Source: an uncultured Bacteroidales bacterium
Lineage (GTDB): Bacteria > Bacteroidota > Bacteroidia > Bacteroidales > P3
Assembly (NCBI GenBank): GCA_900315935.1
Contig: ONBB01000017.1
Coordinates: 25,010-89,009, forward strand
Direction: 5' to 3'
DNA length: 64,000 bases
Positions within the stretch are counted from its first letter, which is position 1; the number at the start of each line of letters is the position of its first letter. Positions 8,364 through 15,208 of the stretch are shown piece by piece. The position numbers were made by a program, and so were the translations under genes. The notes beneath the pieces were generated by a model. The model was not told the DNA's origin and ran no database searches. It saw nothing but the letters and a program-made list of their open reading frames with translations.

Positions 8364-9595
8364 GCCGCCATCGGTCTGTGTGAGATGAAGCCCATCTCTG
8401 TGGCACCCTCAATATTGCCATCGGTGCTGGCGAATACGCGGATGCCTTCGCCGGGATAGCTGGCGCCGGAAGCATTGCGTAGCACATCAATGATGAATTC
8501 GTAGTTGCCGTTGAGGCTCATCTCGGGCAGCACCAACTTGGTCATGGTGCCGTTGCTCATGTCAGGCAGCATCAGCTTGTTTGTGGCGTTGCCCGACTGG
8601 GTGGTGGTATTCACGGTAAAGACTTGGGATTCGGGTCCTTCGATATGCTCGTTCAGCATGCAGGGAATTGCAGTGGTATTGGCGGCATACAATTCGAAGT
8701 CCTCGACCCATGGGAAAGCGGAAACCACACCGCAGGCGGTGCGGCCGTTGACGGTGCGCAGGACAGAGAGGCCGTCGGTAGCGCCGCAGTCGGCCTTCAC
8801 GCCGAAGGTATAGACGGTGTTGGCATCGAGGCCGGTGGCGGTGTAGGTCATGGCGGTGAGGCCAGACTGGAGGAGATTGGTGTCGGTGCCGTTGATGGCG
8901 TAGACGCTGTAGGTGGCAGCAGTGTTGACATCGTCAATCCAAGTGAAGGTCAGACTGCTGGTGGTGGTGAGAGAGGGGTCAATGGTCAGATTTTTCACCG
9001 CACCGCAGGTGATTGCATCAACCGTGTAGGTGAAGGTGGTCTTGGGGATGAAGTTTTTCACACTGCCGGTGATACTGGACCAGGCGGAGGAATTGTAGCC
9101 CTGCCAGCTGGCATCTGAAGCAGTAAGACCATAGAAAGATGCGCTCTTATAGTTGCCCTTGACGATATGGTTCACCTCTATCAGAAGGTTGCCACCATTG
9201 TATACGTAGGGGGTGGCAAGCGCTATTTCCAACTGCGAGGAGGTGCCGTCCAACGATCCGGTGTAGACCGTAGTGGCGGAGGAGACATCCTGCCAACCCG
9301 AAAGGGTGGTGGCGCTCACTTCCATCATCTTGATTTCCCATGTTCCAGTCCAGGCTTCCGAAGCCGGAGAGGAGAGGTAGTAGGTCAGTTGGCTGATGTT
9401 GGCAGCGGATATTCCCATGAGGCTGGCGGGATAGATAGTTTGGCAGCGCAAGTACGCATCGGCCCAGGTGCCATGGATGGGTACGTTACTGTTGGTTGCC
9501 GTACTTTCGGCTACTGTCAACGTGTTCTGCGCCTGCGCTGCGAACGGGAGCAGCATGGCTACCGCGAGCGCGAAAGAACGTAAACGTTTTAGCAT
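8228..9595 (-). CDS. Giant T9SS-secreted protein, N-terminal part (frameshifted)
   Basis: 455-aa ORF, of which only the first approximately 405 residues are genuine. It opens with a signal peptide (KRLRSFALAVAMLLPFAAQAQ), followed by an adhesin-type module (TIYPASLMGISAANISQLTYY), a fibronectin-like module and a MAM-like choice-of-anchor J module (FPWVEDFELYAANTTAIPCM ... ASGASYPGEGIRVFAS). After TEMGFIS at about 8384 the frame turns into basic nonsense, while the -1 frame continues QTDGGVVQAESATGW. The junction is TGTGTG on the plus strand (8377-8382), so one TG unit too many explains the shift. It may be a real frameshift, a slippage-switchable tract or a consensus error. Confidence 0.85.
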   Translation of the reverse strand: MLKRLRSFALAVAMLLPFAAQAQNTLTVAESTATNSNVPIHGTWADAYLRCQTIYPASLMGISAANISQLTYYLSSPASEAWTGTWEIKMMEVSATTLSGWQDVSSATTVYTGSLDGTSSQLEIALATPYVYNGGNLLIEVNHIVKGNYKSASFYGLTASDASWQGYNSSAWSSITGSVKNFIPKTTFTYTVDAITCGAVKNLTIDPSLTTTSSLTFTWIDDVNTAATYSVYAINGTDTNLLQSGLTAMTYTATGLDANTVYTFGVKADCGATDGLSVLRTVNGRTACGVVSAFPWVEDFELYAANTTAIPCMLNEHIEGPESQVFTVNTTTQSGNATNKLMLPDMSNGTMTKLVLPEMSLNGNYEFIIDVLRNASGASYPGEGIRVFASTDGNIEGATEMGFISHRPMAAWFRPKAPRDGTPTSFLSPSPAARATSFSAARASMALPLTWITSV

Positions 9596-9672
9596 AACAT
9601 TTGTTTTTAAGTGATTATTAATTAATAAATTATACTATTTCAGGCAAGTGTTTATATATATAATATTAAGTG

Positions 9673-9703
9673 CAAAGATACATCTTTTTCCGAATATACC
9701 AAA
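9673..9703 (-). promoter_or_regulatory. Promoter of the T9SS protein gene
   Basis: Minus strand TTTG (9703-9700), 19-nt spacer, TATCTTTG (9680-9673), matching the Bacteroidota sigma consensus. The leader to the ATG at 9595 is about 70 nt and AT-rich. Confidence 0.75.
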
Positions 9704-9784
9704 AAAAATGTGTCCCAACCGCCCAAAGGGAGGACTGAAGCATTCGGCACACCCCCGCACATTATTCGCCCGACATTCATGTAT

Positions 9785-9961
9785 GGGGGCGAATGATGAT
9801 TCGCCCCTACGAGGAGTTCCGGGACACACGCCCCCGTCCGCCCGGCGGCCACCCCCTCTGAAGGGGAGTTTAGGGGTGAAAATCTAGAGGAACGGTAGGG
9901 GAATGGTAGGGGAACGGTAGGGGAATACAAAGGCACTGGAAGGATATGGAAGCTTATGGTA
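9785..9961. repeat. Dispersed composite repeat, copy A
   Basis: Contains the palindrome GGGGCGAAT-gatg-ATTCGCCCC (9786-9807), a CCCCTCTGAAGGGGAG-type segment, three 11-nt GGTAGGGGAA(C/T) units and the tail ending AGCTTATGGTA that abuts the stop codon of the thioesterase gene. Copy D (39108-39295) has the same modules in inverted orientation; copy B (25800-25892) shares the unit array and tail. Confidence 0.75.
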
Positions 9962-10345
9962 CTATGCCAGCCGCTGGCGGACGTCGTCGGGGATGACGTC
10001 GGCCGTGCCGGTGGAGCGGCGGTAGCCGGCCATGACGGTGCGGCACTCGGCACAGACGACCTGCGTGTCGGTGTTCACAACTTGCTGGAACACAGTGAGG
10101 CTCTTGGTCCCGAAGCGCTCGACGGCGGTCTGGACGGCGATGTGGTCGGCCTTGTGGATTTGGCTGCGGAAGTCGACTTCGTAGTGCACCACCATGACGG
10201 TGAAGTCGCCCTCTTCGGGCGGCAGGCCGTGCGAGCGGAAGAAGTGGTCCTTGCCGAGGTCGAAAAATTCCATGATGATGGCGTTGTTGACATGGCCCAT
10301 GGCGTCGATGTCGTTGAAGCGGATTTGGAGGGGTACGGTATGCAT
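9962..10345 (-). CDS. Acyl-CoA thioesterase, 4HBT hotdog family
   Basis: 127 aa, the usual size of YbgC/4-hydroxybenzoyl-CoA thioesterase-like proteins. The N-terminal motif IRFNDIDAMGHVNNAIIMEFFD carries the catalytic Asp region and the typical GHVNN turn of the hotdog fold, which hydrolyses acyl-CoA thioesters as a homotetramer in the cytoplasm. The start ATG is three bases after the kinase stop, so it is probably the third gene of the response regulator-kinase-thioesterase transcript on the minus strand. Substrate cannot be inferred. The dispersed repeat A begins directly at its stop codon. Confidence 0.85.
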   Translation of the reverse strand: MHTVPLQIRFNDIDAMGHVNNAIIMEFFDLGKDHFFRSHGLPPEEGDFTVMVVHYEVDFRSQIHKADHIAVQTAVERFGTKSLTVFQQVVNTDTQVVCAECRTVMAGYRRSTGTADVIPDDVRQRLA

Positions 10346-10348
10346 AGT

Positions 10349-11179
10349 TTACTGTTTTTCAAACGAGAAGAAGAATTCCAGGCCGCCTTCCGGGCGGTTC
10401 TTGGCGTAGATTTCGCCGTGGTGGAAGAGGACGGCATGCTTGACGATGGAGAGGCCGAGGCCGGTGCCGCCGTCGGCGCGCGAGCGGCCCTCGCCGATGC
10501 GCACGAAGCGGTCGAAGAGGCGCGCCAGGTACTCGTCGGGCACACCGCAGCCGGTGTCGTAGTAGTGGATGAAGTAGTGGCCGGGGCTCTCCTTGTAGGT
10601 TTCGAGGACGATGTCGGCGCCATGCCCCGCGTAGGCGATGGAGTTCTCCACGAGGTTGCGGAACACGCTGTAGAGCAGCTCGGCGTTGCCCTGCAACGGC
10701 ATGGCAGGCAGGCGGTTGTGGATGGCGATGCCGGCGGCGGCGGCGCGGTCGGAGAGGTCGGCCACCACCTCGTCGGCCACCTGGCGCGCGTCCACCGCGG
10801 TGCGGGGGAAGAGGTCGGCGCTCTCCTCCAGCTTGTTGATGACCGAGACGTCCTGTATGAGGTCGGAGAGGCGGAGGGTCTGCTGGTAGGAGCGCTGGAG
10901 GAAGTGGCGGCGGCGGTCGTCGTCGACGGGGCGGTCGGAGAGCAGTATCTCGAGGTAGCCGCGGATGGAGCTGACGGGGGTCTTCAACTCGTGGGCGATG
11001 TTGGAGGTCATCTCCTGCTTGAGCTGGCAGTTGCGCTGTTCGGTGGCCTCGGCCTCGCGGCGCAGGCGGTTGGCCTCGTCGGCCATCTGGCGCAGATGGC
11101 GGTTCTGCCGCATCAGCCTCAGGTAGAGCACCAAAATGGCGGCCACCAGCACCAACAATATGACATCAGACCAGTCCAT
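10349..11179 (-). CDS. Membrane sensor histidine kinase (PhoR/VicK-like)
   Basis: 276 aa. A single N-terminal membrane segment (about 6-24, VILLVLVAAILVLYLRL) and a short coiled linker lead into the HisKA domain with SNIAHELKTPVSSIRGYLE (phospho-acceptor His near residue 63). The HATPase domain shows NLVENSIAYA (N box), DTGCGVPDEY (G1) and GGTGLGLSIVKHAV (G2). There is no periplasmic sensor domain, so the signal is probably sensed in or near the membrane or through a partner. It overlaps the response regulator gene by 14 nt and should phosphorylate that protein. Confidence 0.92.
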   Translation of the reverse strand: MDWSDVILLVLVAAILVLYLRLMRQNRHLRQMADEANRLRREAEATEQRNCQLKQEMTSNIAHELKTPVSSIRGYLEILLSDRPVDDDRRRHFLQRSYQQTLRLSDLIQDVSVINKLEESADLFPRTAVDARQVADEVVADLSDRAAAAGIAIHNRLPAMPLQGNAELLYSVFRNLVENSIAYAGHGADIVLETYKESPGHYFIHYYDTGCGVPDEYLARLFDRFVRIGEGRSRADGGTGLGLSIVKHAVLFHHGEIYAKNRPEGGLEFFFSFEKQ

Positions 11180-11816
11180 AGCCGAATCCTGTTTTGTTTA
11201 CAATACGCTGCCCCTCGGCACCCAGTTTCTTGCGCAGGCGGGCGATATGCACGTCGACCGAGCGCTCGCCGACCAGGGTGTCGTCGGGCCATACGGCATC
11301 CAGTATCTCCTCGCGGGAGAAGTAGCGGCCCGGGTGCTCCAAGAACAACTGCAAAATAAGATGTTCGCGACGGGTCAGATTGTTCTGATTATTCAGAATA
11401 TTCGGATTATTCTGAATACCCTGATTATTCTGATTATTCTGGCTTCTGCGGAGGACGGCTTTGACACGGGCCAGGACGGTGTCGAAGGAGAAGGGCTTGG
11501 CGATGTAGTCGTCGGCGCCGGCGTCGAAACCCTGCAGCTGGTCGTCGTGGCCGCCCAGGGCGGTGAGGAAAATGACGGGGGTCTGGTCGCCGCTCTCGCG
11601 AAGCCGGCGCGCCAGGTCGAAGCCCGACATGCCGCCCATCATCACATCGAGCAGCAGCAAGTCATAACCATCCACTCCACGCTTTCCACCTTCCACCTTC
11701 TCCAGCGCCTCCTCGGCGCTGGCGGCGGTGTCCACCTCGTAGTCCTCGGCCTCAAGGTTGAAGCGGAGTATCTCGCAGAGGTCCTGCTCGTCGTCTACTA
11801 CCAGTATGCGGGGCAT
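11166..11816 (-). CDS. OmpR/PhoB-type response regulator with repeat-filled linker
   Basis: 216 aa. Receiver domain with the acidic pair D8-D9, phospho-acceptor D57 in YDLLLLDVMM, and the conserved Thr and Lys (VIFLTALG, DDYIAKPFS). The C-terminal winged helix begins at LTRREHLILQLFLEHPG and includes DVHIARLRKKLG. Two places are odd. The linker at about residues 125-146 is almost entirely Asn/Gln/Ile, encoded by 9-nt CAGAATAAT-like tandem units. A short VEGGKRGVDG insert just before the phosphorylation strand is encoded by a TTCCACC-like array. Both look like DNA repeats inserted in frame. The gene is followed by its kinase with overlap. Confidence 0.92.
   Translation of the reverse strand: MPRILVVDDEQDLCEILRFNLEAEDYEVDTAASAEEALEKVEGGKRGVDGYDLLLLDVMMGGMSGFDLARRLRESGDQTPVIFLTALGGHDDQLQGFDAGADDYIAKPFSFDTVLARVKAVLRRSQNNQNNQGIQNNPNILNNQNNLTRREHLILQLFLEHPGRYFSREEILDAVWPDDTLVGERSVDVHIARLRKKLGAEGQRIVNKTGFGYGLV
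11380..11441. repeat. 9-nt tandem repeat inside the response regulator gene
   Basis: Minus strand units of CAGAATAAT type, about six to seven degenerate copies, encoding the Asn/Gln linker. AT-rich against a GC-rich gene. The same CAGAAnnnT unit is present in the SGNH gene at 37770-37859, read there in another frame. Confidence 0.8.
11671..11703. repeat. 7-nt TTCCACC-like array inside the receiver domain
   Basis: Plus strand reads TCCACTCCACGCTTTCCACC followed by TTCCACCTTC. The unit is related to the TTTCCAC heptamers in the TonB receptor gene but lies in the other orientation relative to the gene. Confidence 0.55.
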
Positions 11817-11823
11817 GGGTAAT

Positions 11824-11861
11824 GTTTATAAGTTGATAAGTTGATAGGTTTATAAGTTTAA
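11824..11861. repeat. 8-nt ATAAGTTG tandem repeat upstream of the response regulator
   Basis: Four units of ATAAGTTG/ATAGGTTT type lie just upstream of the regulator's start codon at 11816, in its promoter or leader region. A change in copy number would alter spacing there. Confidence 0.6.
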
Positions 11862-11904
11862 GGGTAACGGAATGGGGGATTTAATATTGTGTGGGGGCAG
11901 AAAC

Positions 11905-11933
11905 AAAAAGAGGAAGCTGTCTCTTGCTTCCTC
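11905..11933 (-). terminator. Terminator of tRNA-Phe
   Basis: Stem GAGGAAGC (11910-11917) with GCTTCCTC (11926-11933), loop of eight, followed on the minus strand by TTTTTG. It lies immediately 3' of the tRNA. Confidence 0.8.
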
Positions 11934-11938
11934 TTCTG

Positions 11939-12011
11939 TGGCATCGACTGGATTTGAACCAGTGACGCAAGGATTTTCAGTCCTTCGCTCTACCAACTGA
12001 GCTACGACGCC
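11939..12011 (-). tRNA. tRNA-Phe (GAA)
   Basis: Cloverleaf on the minus strand: acceptor GGCGTCG pairing with CGATGCC, discriminator A, D stem GCTC/GAGC, anticodon stem AAGGA/TCCTT around loop CTGAAAA (anticodon GAA), T arm with GGTTCAAATCC. CCA is not encoded. Promoter and terminator flank it closely, so it is a single-gene transcript. Confidence 0.95.
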
Positions 12012-12038
12012 ATCGAAATTCGCGCTTGAATTCGGGTG

Positions 12039-12070
12039 CAAAAGTACGAACATTTTGCAGACTGGCCAAA
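12039..12070 (-). promoter_or_regulatory. Promoter of tRNA-Phe
   Basis: Minus strand TTTG (12070-12067), 20-nt spacer, TACTTTTG (12046-12039), about 28 nt upstream of the mature tRNA 5' end. Confidence 0.8.
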
Positions 12071-12125
12071 TTTTTTTTTGCCCGAAAACCGAAAATGAAA
12101 ACTAAATCCTGATTTTCAACAAGTT

Positions 12126-12773
12126 CTATTCCTCATTTTTTTCACCCTCGGCGGTCTCTTTCTGCTTCGGAGCGAAGAAAAGTTGGTCCACCAGGAGCCA
12201 AATTACACCTATTGTGATGGCGGCGTCGGCGAAGTTGAAGATGGCACTGAAGAACTCGAAATGCTGTCCGCCGACGAAGGGCATCCACTGCGGCCAGTCG
12301 AGCTCGAAGAGGGGGAAGTAGAACATGTCGACCACCTTGCCCTGCAGCAGCGGCGCATAGCCTCCTTCGGGCGGGAAGAGGGTGGCGACGTTGTAGTAGC
12401 TCTCGTTGAATATCACGCCGTAGAAACAGCAGTCGATGAGGTTGCCCACGGCACCGGCGAGGATGAGCGTCAGGCTGTAGACCAGCGAGCGGCGCCCGCC
12501 CTGACAGATATGGCGCAGGATGAACCACACGATGAGGCCCGAGGCGGCGATGCGGAAGAGGGTAAGGACAATCTTGCCCACCTCGCCACCGAAGGCCATA
12601 CCGAAGGCGAAACCCTCGTTCTCGATGAAGTGCAGGCGGCACCAGGAGCCGATCAGCGGTATGTCCTCGCCGATATGCATGTTGGTCTTGACCAATATCT
12701 TGATTATCTGGTCAATCACGAGGATGGCGGCCACAATGATGGCCACGGTATAGGCTTGTTTGCGTTTATTCAT
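12126..12773 (-). CDS. lspA: Lipoprotein signal peptidase (signal peptidase II)
   Basis: 215 aa, four predicted membrane segments, with the family motifs FIENEGFAFGM, AGAVGNLIDCC and FNFADAAIT; the two catalytic aspartates are those in GNLID and FADA. The enzyme cleaves prolipoprotein signal peptides before the lipidated Cys in the inner membrane, and this window encodes several lipoprotein substrates. A loop between the third and fourth segments (YYNVATLFPPEGG ... GQHFEFF) is longer than in E. coli LspA, as is usual in Bacteroidota. The start overlaps the stop of the DUF3109 gene, so the two are co-transcribed on the minus strand. Confidence 0.95.
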   Translation of the reverse strand: MNKRKQAYTVAIIVAAILVIDQIIKILVKTNMHIGEDIPLIGSWCRLHFIENEGFAFGMAFGGEVGKIVLTLFRIAASGLIVWFILRHICQGGRRSLVYSLTLILAGAVGNLIDCCFYGVIFNESYYNVATLFPPEGGYAPLLQGKVVDMFYFPLFELDWPQWMPFVGGQHFEFFSAIFNFADAAITIGVIWLLVDQLFFAPKQKETAEGEKNEE

Positions 12774-13341
12774 GGCGGTTGGATATTTCTTGCAATAACT
12801 CGTCGTACCACTCCTGGCCGAAGCGGCGGACGAGGGGTTCCTTTAAATAGATGTACAGCGGGTCGCCGTGGGCGTGGGCGCAGCGGCAGATGTCCCAGCG
12901 GTGGTAGTTGACGGCGGTGAACTCGCCGTAATCCTCCACACGGATGGGATAGAGGTGGCAACTCACCGGCTTGGGGAATTGAGAATTGGAAATTGAAAAT
13001 TGAAAATTGTTGGCGCGGAAAGCCTTTTCAATGGCGCAGAGGGCCAGGTCGCCGTCGTAGGTGATATAGGCGCAGGCACCGCCGGCGATGAGGGGGGTGC
13101 CGAGGTCGCCGTCCTTGTCGCGCACGGCCACACCCTGCCGTTCCACAGTGGCGATTCCCTCGGCGGTCATGTAGGGCCTCACCTCGGGCAGGATGGCTTC
13201 CAATATGGGTACCTCCTCCTCGAGCAGGGGTGCACCGCTGTCGCCGTCGACGCAGCAGGCGCCGCGGCACTCCGTGCAGTCGCAGCAGAAGCGCTGGTCG
13301 GCCACGTCGTCGGAGACTATACTGTTCTTGACTACTATCAT
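12766..13341 (-). CDS. DUF3109 family cysteine-rich protein
   Basis: 191 aa. Conserved cysteines appear in FCCDCTECRGACCVDGDSG, GGACAYI, LCAIEKAF, VSCHLYP and WDICRCAHAH, the pattern of the DUF3109/YkgJ-like group thought to bind metal or an Fe-S cluster; function is not established. Residues NNFQFSISNSQFPKP near 110-124 are a low-complexity insertion encoded by a CAATTTT heptamer array (12975-13009) between two conserved cysteine motifs. The gene overlaps the dehydrogenase upstream and lspA downstream by four to eight bases, so it belongs to that minus-strand operon. Confidence 0.85.
   Translation of the reverse strand: MIVVKNSIVSDDVADQRFCCDCTECRGACCVDGDSGAPLLEEEVPILEAILPEVRPYMTAEGIATVERQGVAVRDKDGDLGTPLIAGGACAYITYDGDLALCAIEKAFRANNFQFSISNSQFPKPVSCHLYPIRVEDYGEFTAVNYHRWDICRCAHAHGDPLYIYLKEPLVRRFGQEWYDELLQEISNRHE
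12975..13009. repeat. 7-nt CAATTTT tandem repeat inside the DUF3109 gene
   Basis: Minus strand CAATTTT, CAATTTT, CAATTTC, CAATTCT, CAATTCC in a row. The same heptamer array lies in the DUF2723 gene at 45134-45164. Confidence 0.8.
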
Positions 13342-14306
13342 TTCAATGCTTCGATTATTTTGTCCGCCAGTACGGCAGAGAGTTTATAGTGCGACTCGAC
13401 ACTCCAGCCCGCCACATGGGGGGTGAGCACCGTCCGGGGCGACTGCATGAGGTAGCGCATGGACTCCGGCACGTCGCCAAGGGCGTCAGCCTGCATGTTC
13501 TCATATTCCAGCACATCGAGGGCGGCGCCGCGCACCTTGCCGCTTTCCAGGCCGGCGACGAGGGCCTCGGTGTCCACCACCGCACCGCGAGCGGTGTTAA
13601 TCAAGAAAAAGGGCTTGCGCATGGCAGCGATGAAGGCCGCATCGAGGTAATGGCGGGTCTCGTCGGTGAGGGGCACGTGGAAGGAGACCACGTCGGCCTC
13701 CTGCTGGAGGAGCGCCAGCGACTCCAATCTTTCTAGAAATTCTAGTTTTTCTAGAAATTCTAGATTTTCTAGAGATTCTAGATTTTCTAGGTACTTGTCA
13801 TAGTAGACCACGCGGCAGCCAAAGCCCGAAAGCCTTTTGGCGAAGGCGCGGCCCATGTTGCCAAGACCGATGATGCCCACAGTGAGGCTGCCCAGCTCCA
13901 GGCCACGGTTGGCCTCGCGCCGCCAAAGGCCGCGCCGCACCTCGGCATCGGCTCGGGCAATGTTGTTGAGCAGGGCAAGGAGGAGACCCACGGCATGCTC
14001 GCCCACGGCGTCGCGGTTGCCCTCGGGGCTGTTGAGGCAGCGTATGCCACGGCTTTCGGCATAAGCCACGTCGATAGTCTCCATGCCGGCCCCTACCCTG
14101 CCGATGCAGCGGAGCGAAGGACAGGCATCGATGAAGGCGCGGTCGACGATAACCTTGCTGCGCACCACCAAGCCGTCGCACCCCTGGGCGGCACGGAGGA
14201 GAGCCTCGCGGTCGAGGTCGGGCTCAAGAAGAACCTCAAAGCCAGCCTCGCGCAGGCGCTGGGGAAGCACCTCGTGGGTGCGGTCGGTGATAAGGATGCG
14301 GGTCAT
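13338..14306 (-). CDS. D-2-hydroxyacid dehydrogenase, phosphoglycerate dehydrogenase-like
   Basis: 322 aa. NAD-binding Rossmann motif VGIIGLGNMGRAFAKRL, substrate-domain motif VGAGMETIDVAYAESRGI, and the catalytic triad positions INTARGAVVD (Arg), DVLEYE (Glu) and LTPHVAGWS (His). This fits the SerA/hydroxypyruvate reductase superfamily; serC is not adjacent, so phosphoserine synthesis is only one option. After KYLE, the segment at about residues 172-196 consists of LEN/LES/LEF triplets encoded by at least seven CTAGAAnnn units (13723-13791). It replaces the short loop after the Rossmann Asp/Lys and looks like an inserted DNA repeat kept in frame. ATGA overlap with the neighbouring DUF4249 gene. 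Confidence 0.85.
   Translation of the reverse strand: MTRILITDRTHEVLPQRLREAGFEVLLEPDLDREALLRAAQGCDGLVVRSKVIVDRAFIDACPSLRCIGRVGAGMETIDVAYAESRGIRCLNSPEGNRDAVGEHAVGLLLALLNNIARADAEVRRGLWRREANRGLELGSLTVGIIGLGNMGRAFAKRLSGFGCRVVYYDKYLENLESLENLEFLEKLEFLERLESLALLQQEADVVSFHVPLTDETRHYLDAAFIAAMRKPFFLINTARGAVVDTEALVAGLESGKVRGAALDVLEYENMQADALGDVPESMRYLMQSPRTVLTPHVAGWSVESHYKLSAVLADKIIEALK
13723..13791. repeat. 9-nt CTAGAAnnn tandem repeat inside the dehydrogenase gene
   Basis: At least seven consecutive CTAGAA-starting nonamers on the minus strand, strongly AT-rich, encoding LEN/LES/LEF. The same CTAGAAATT-like unit occurs in the DUF6266 gene (50994-51044), where it is read as Ser-Arg-Asn. Confidence 0.85.
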
Positions 14307-15202
14307 TGCGAAACAGGGATTGGGACAAGGATTCGGTTGCGGGCACCAAAGATGCCGATGCCGCCATCGATATTGGTGTGCACCTGCACGGGTTCGGCAA
14401 AAAGATCTTCAAACGAGTCGCCATCCATGCTGGTGGTGAGTTCATAGAGGTAGCGGTCGCGCGAGTAGGAAGTGATTTCCAGCAGGGCCTCCGTATTTCT
14501 GTAGTGCAATTCCGGTGCAATCTCCACCACATGGCTCTGTCCGTTGAAATAGTCGTCGGTGAAATAGAGGACTTTGTCGAACACCTCGCCGGGATTGTCG
14601 CCATCAAGAATCGACCCCACATCCCCGGCACCAGTGAGCATGTAGTCGTTGCACGTGAAGTACCGATAACTATCCTCGCAATGCCGCACACCATCCCACT
14701 CATAGCACTCGCGCTCAATGACACGGACGACATAGAAGTTATCCTCGCCTGCAGGGTCGTTGAGCGTGAAGCGCACGGAGTAGGTACGGTCATTATCTTC
14801 GTTGGCAGTTAAAGTAGCCTGCATGTTGTCCACACTGGCCGGCGAGGGTACGGTGGTGGCAGAGGTTACGGTGCCGTGGTCCGGGACCTGCACCTGCAGG
14901 GCGAGGTGGTCGCCCACGCGGGGACGGTAGTCAAAAACATAGCGTCCATTGGCAGACGGGGTGGCAGTGGCTTCTGTGCTGCCGTTCACCAGGAGGGTTA
15001 CCACGGCGTTATCGATGGTACGGAACGGCTGCGATGAAAGGAAGAAGCGGCTAAACGAGAGGCGCAGCGAGAGGACGCTGTCGGGTTCCACACATGACAT
15101 GACCACCACATTGGGGTCCTGTTGCTCAAAATCTATATCAAGATCCTTGGTGCAGGCACCAAGCAGGAGCGCTATTGCGAATAGGGAAAGATATTTCTTC
15201 AT
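14303..15202 (-). CDS. DUF4249 lipoprotein partner of the TonB receptor
   Basis: 299 aa with signal peptide and lipobox LLLGACTKD. The mature part shows the DUF4249 pattern: PNVVVMSCVEPDSVLSLRLS, a run resembling a plug-like beta domain, NGRYVFDYRPRVGDHLALQV and FTLNDPAGEDNFYVV. DUF4249 proteins are outer-membrane-associated lipoproteins almost always encoded directly after a TonB-dependent receptor, as here (seven bases downstream), and are thought to help it. The transported substrate is unknown. Its stop overlaps the dehydrogenase start. Confidence 0.85.
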   Translation of the reverse strand: MKKYLSLFAIALLLGACTKDLDIDFEQQDPNVVVMSCVEPDSVLSLRLSFSRFFLSSQPFRTIDNAVVTLLVNGSTEATATPSANGRYVFDYRPRVGDHLALQVQVPDHGTVTSATTVPSPASVDNMQATLTANEDNDRTYSVRFTLNDPAGEDNFYVVRVIERECYEWDGVRHCEDSYRYFTCNDYMLTGAGDVGSILDGDNPGEVFDKVLYFTDDYFNGQSHVVEIAPELHYRNTEALLEITSYSRDRYLYELTTSMDGDSFEDLFAEPVQVHTNIDGGIGIFGARNRILVPIPVSQ

Positions 15203-15208
15203 AAGGCA

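Noticed and set aside
8363-8400. Programmed ribosomal frameshift joining the T9SS ORFs
   Set aside because: No slippery heptamer or downstream pseudoknot; a TG-tract indel explains it more simply.
11850-12053. 67-codon frame across tRNA-Phe
   Set aside because: The AQLVERRTENPCVTGSNPV text is the well-known false protein read from a tRNA.
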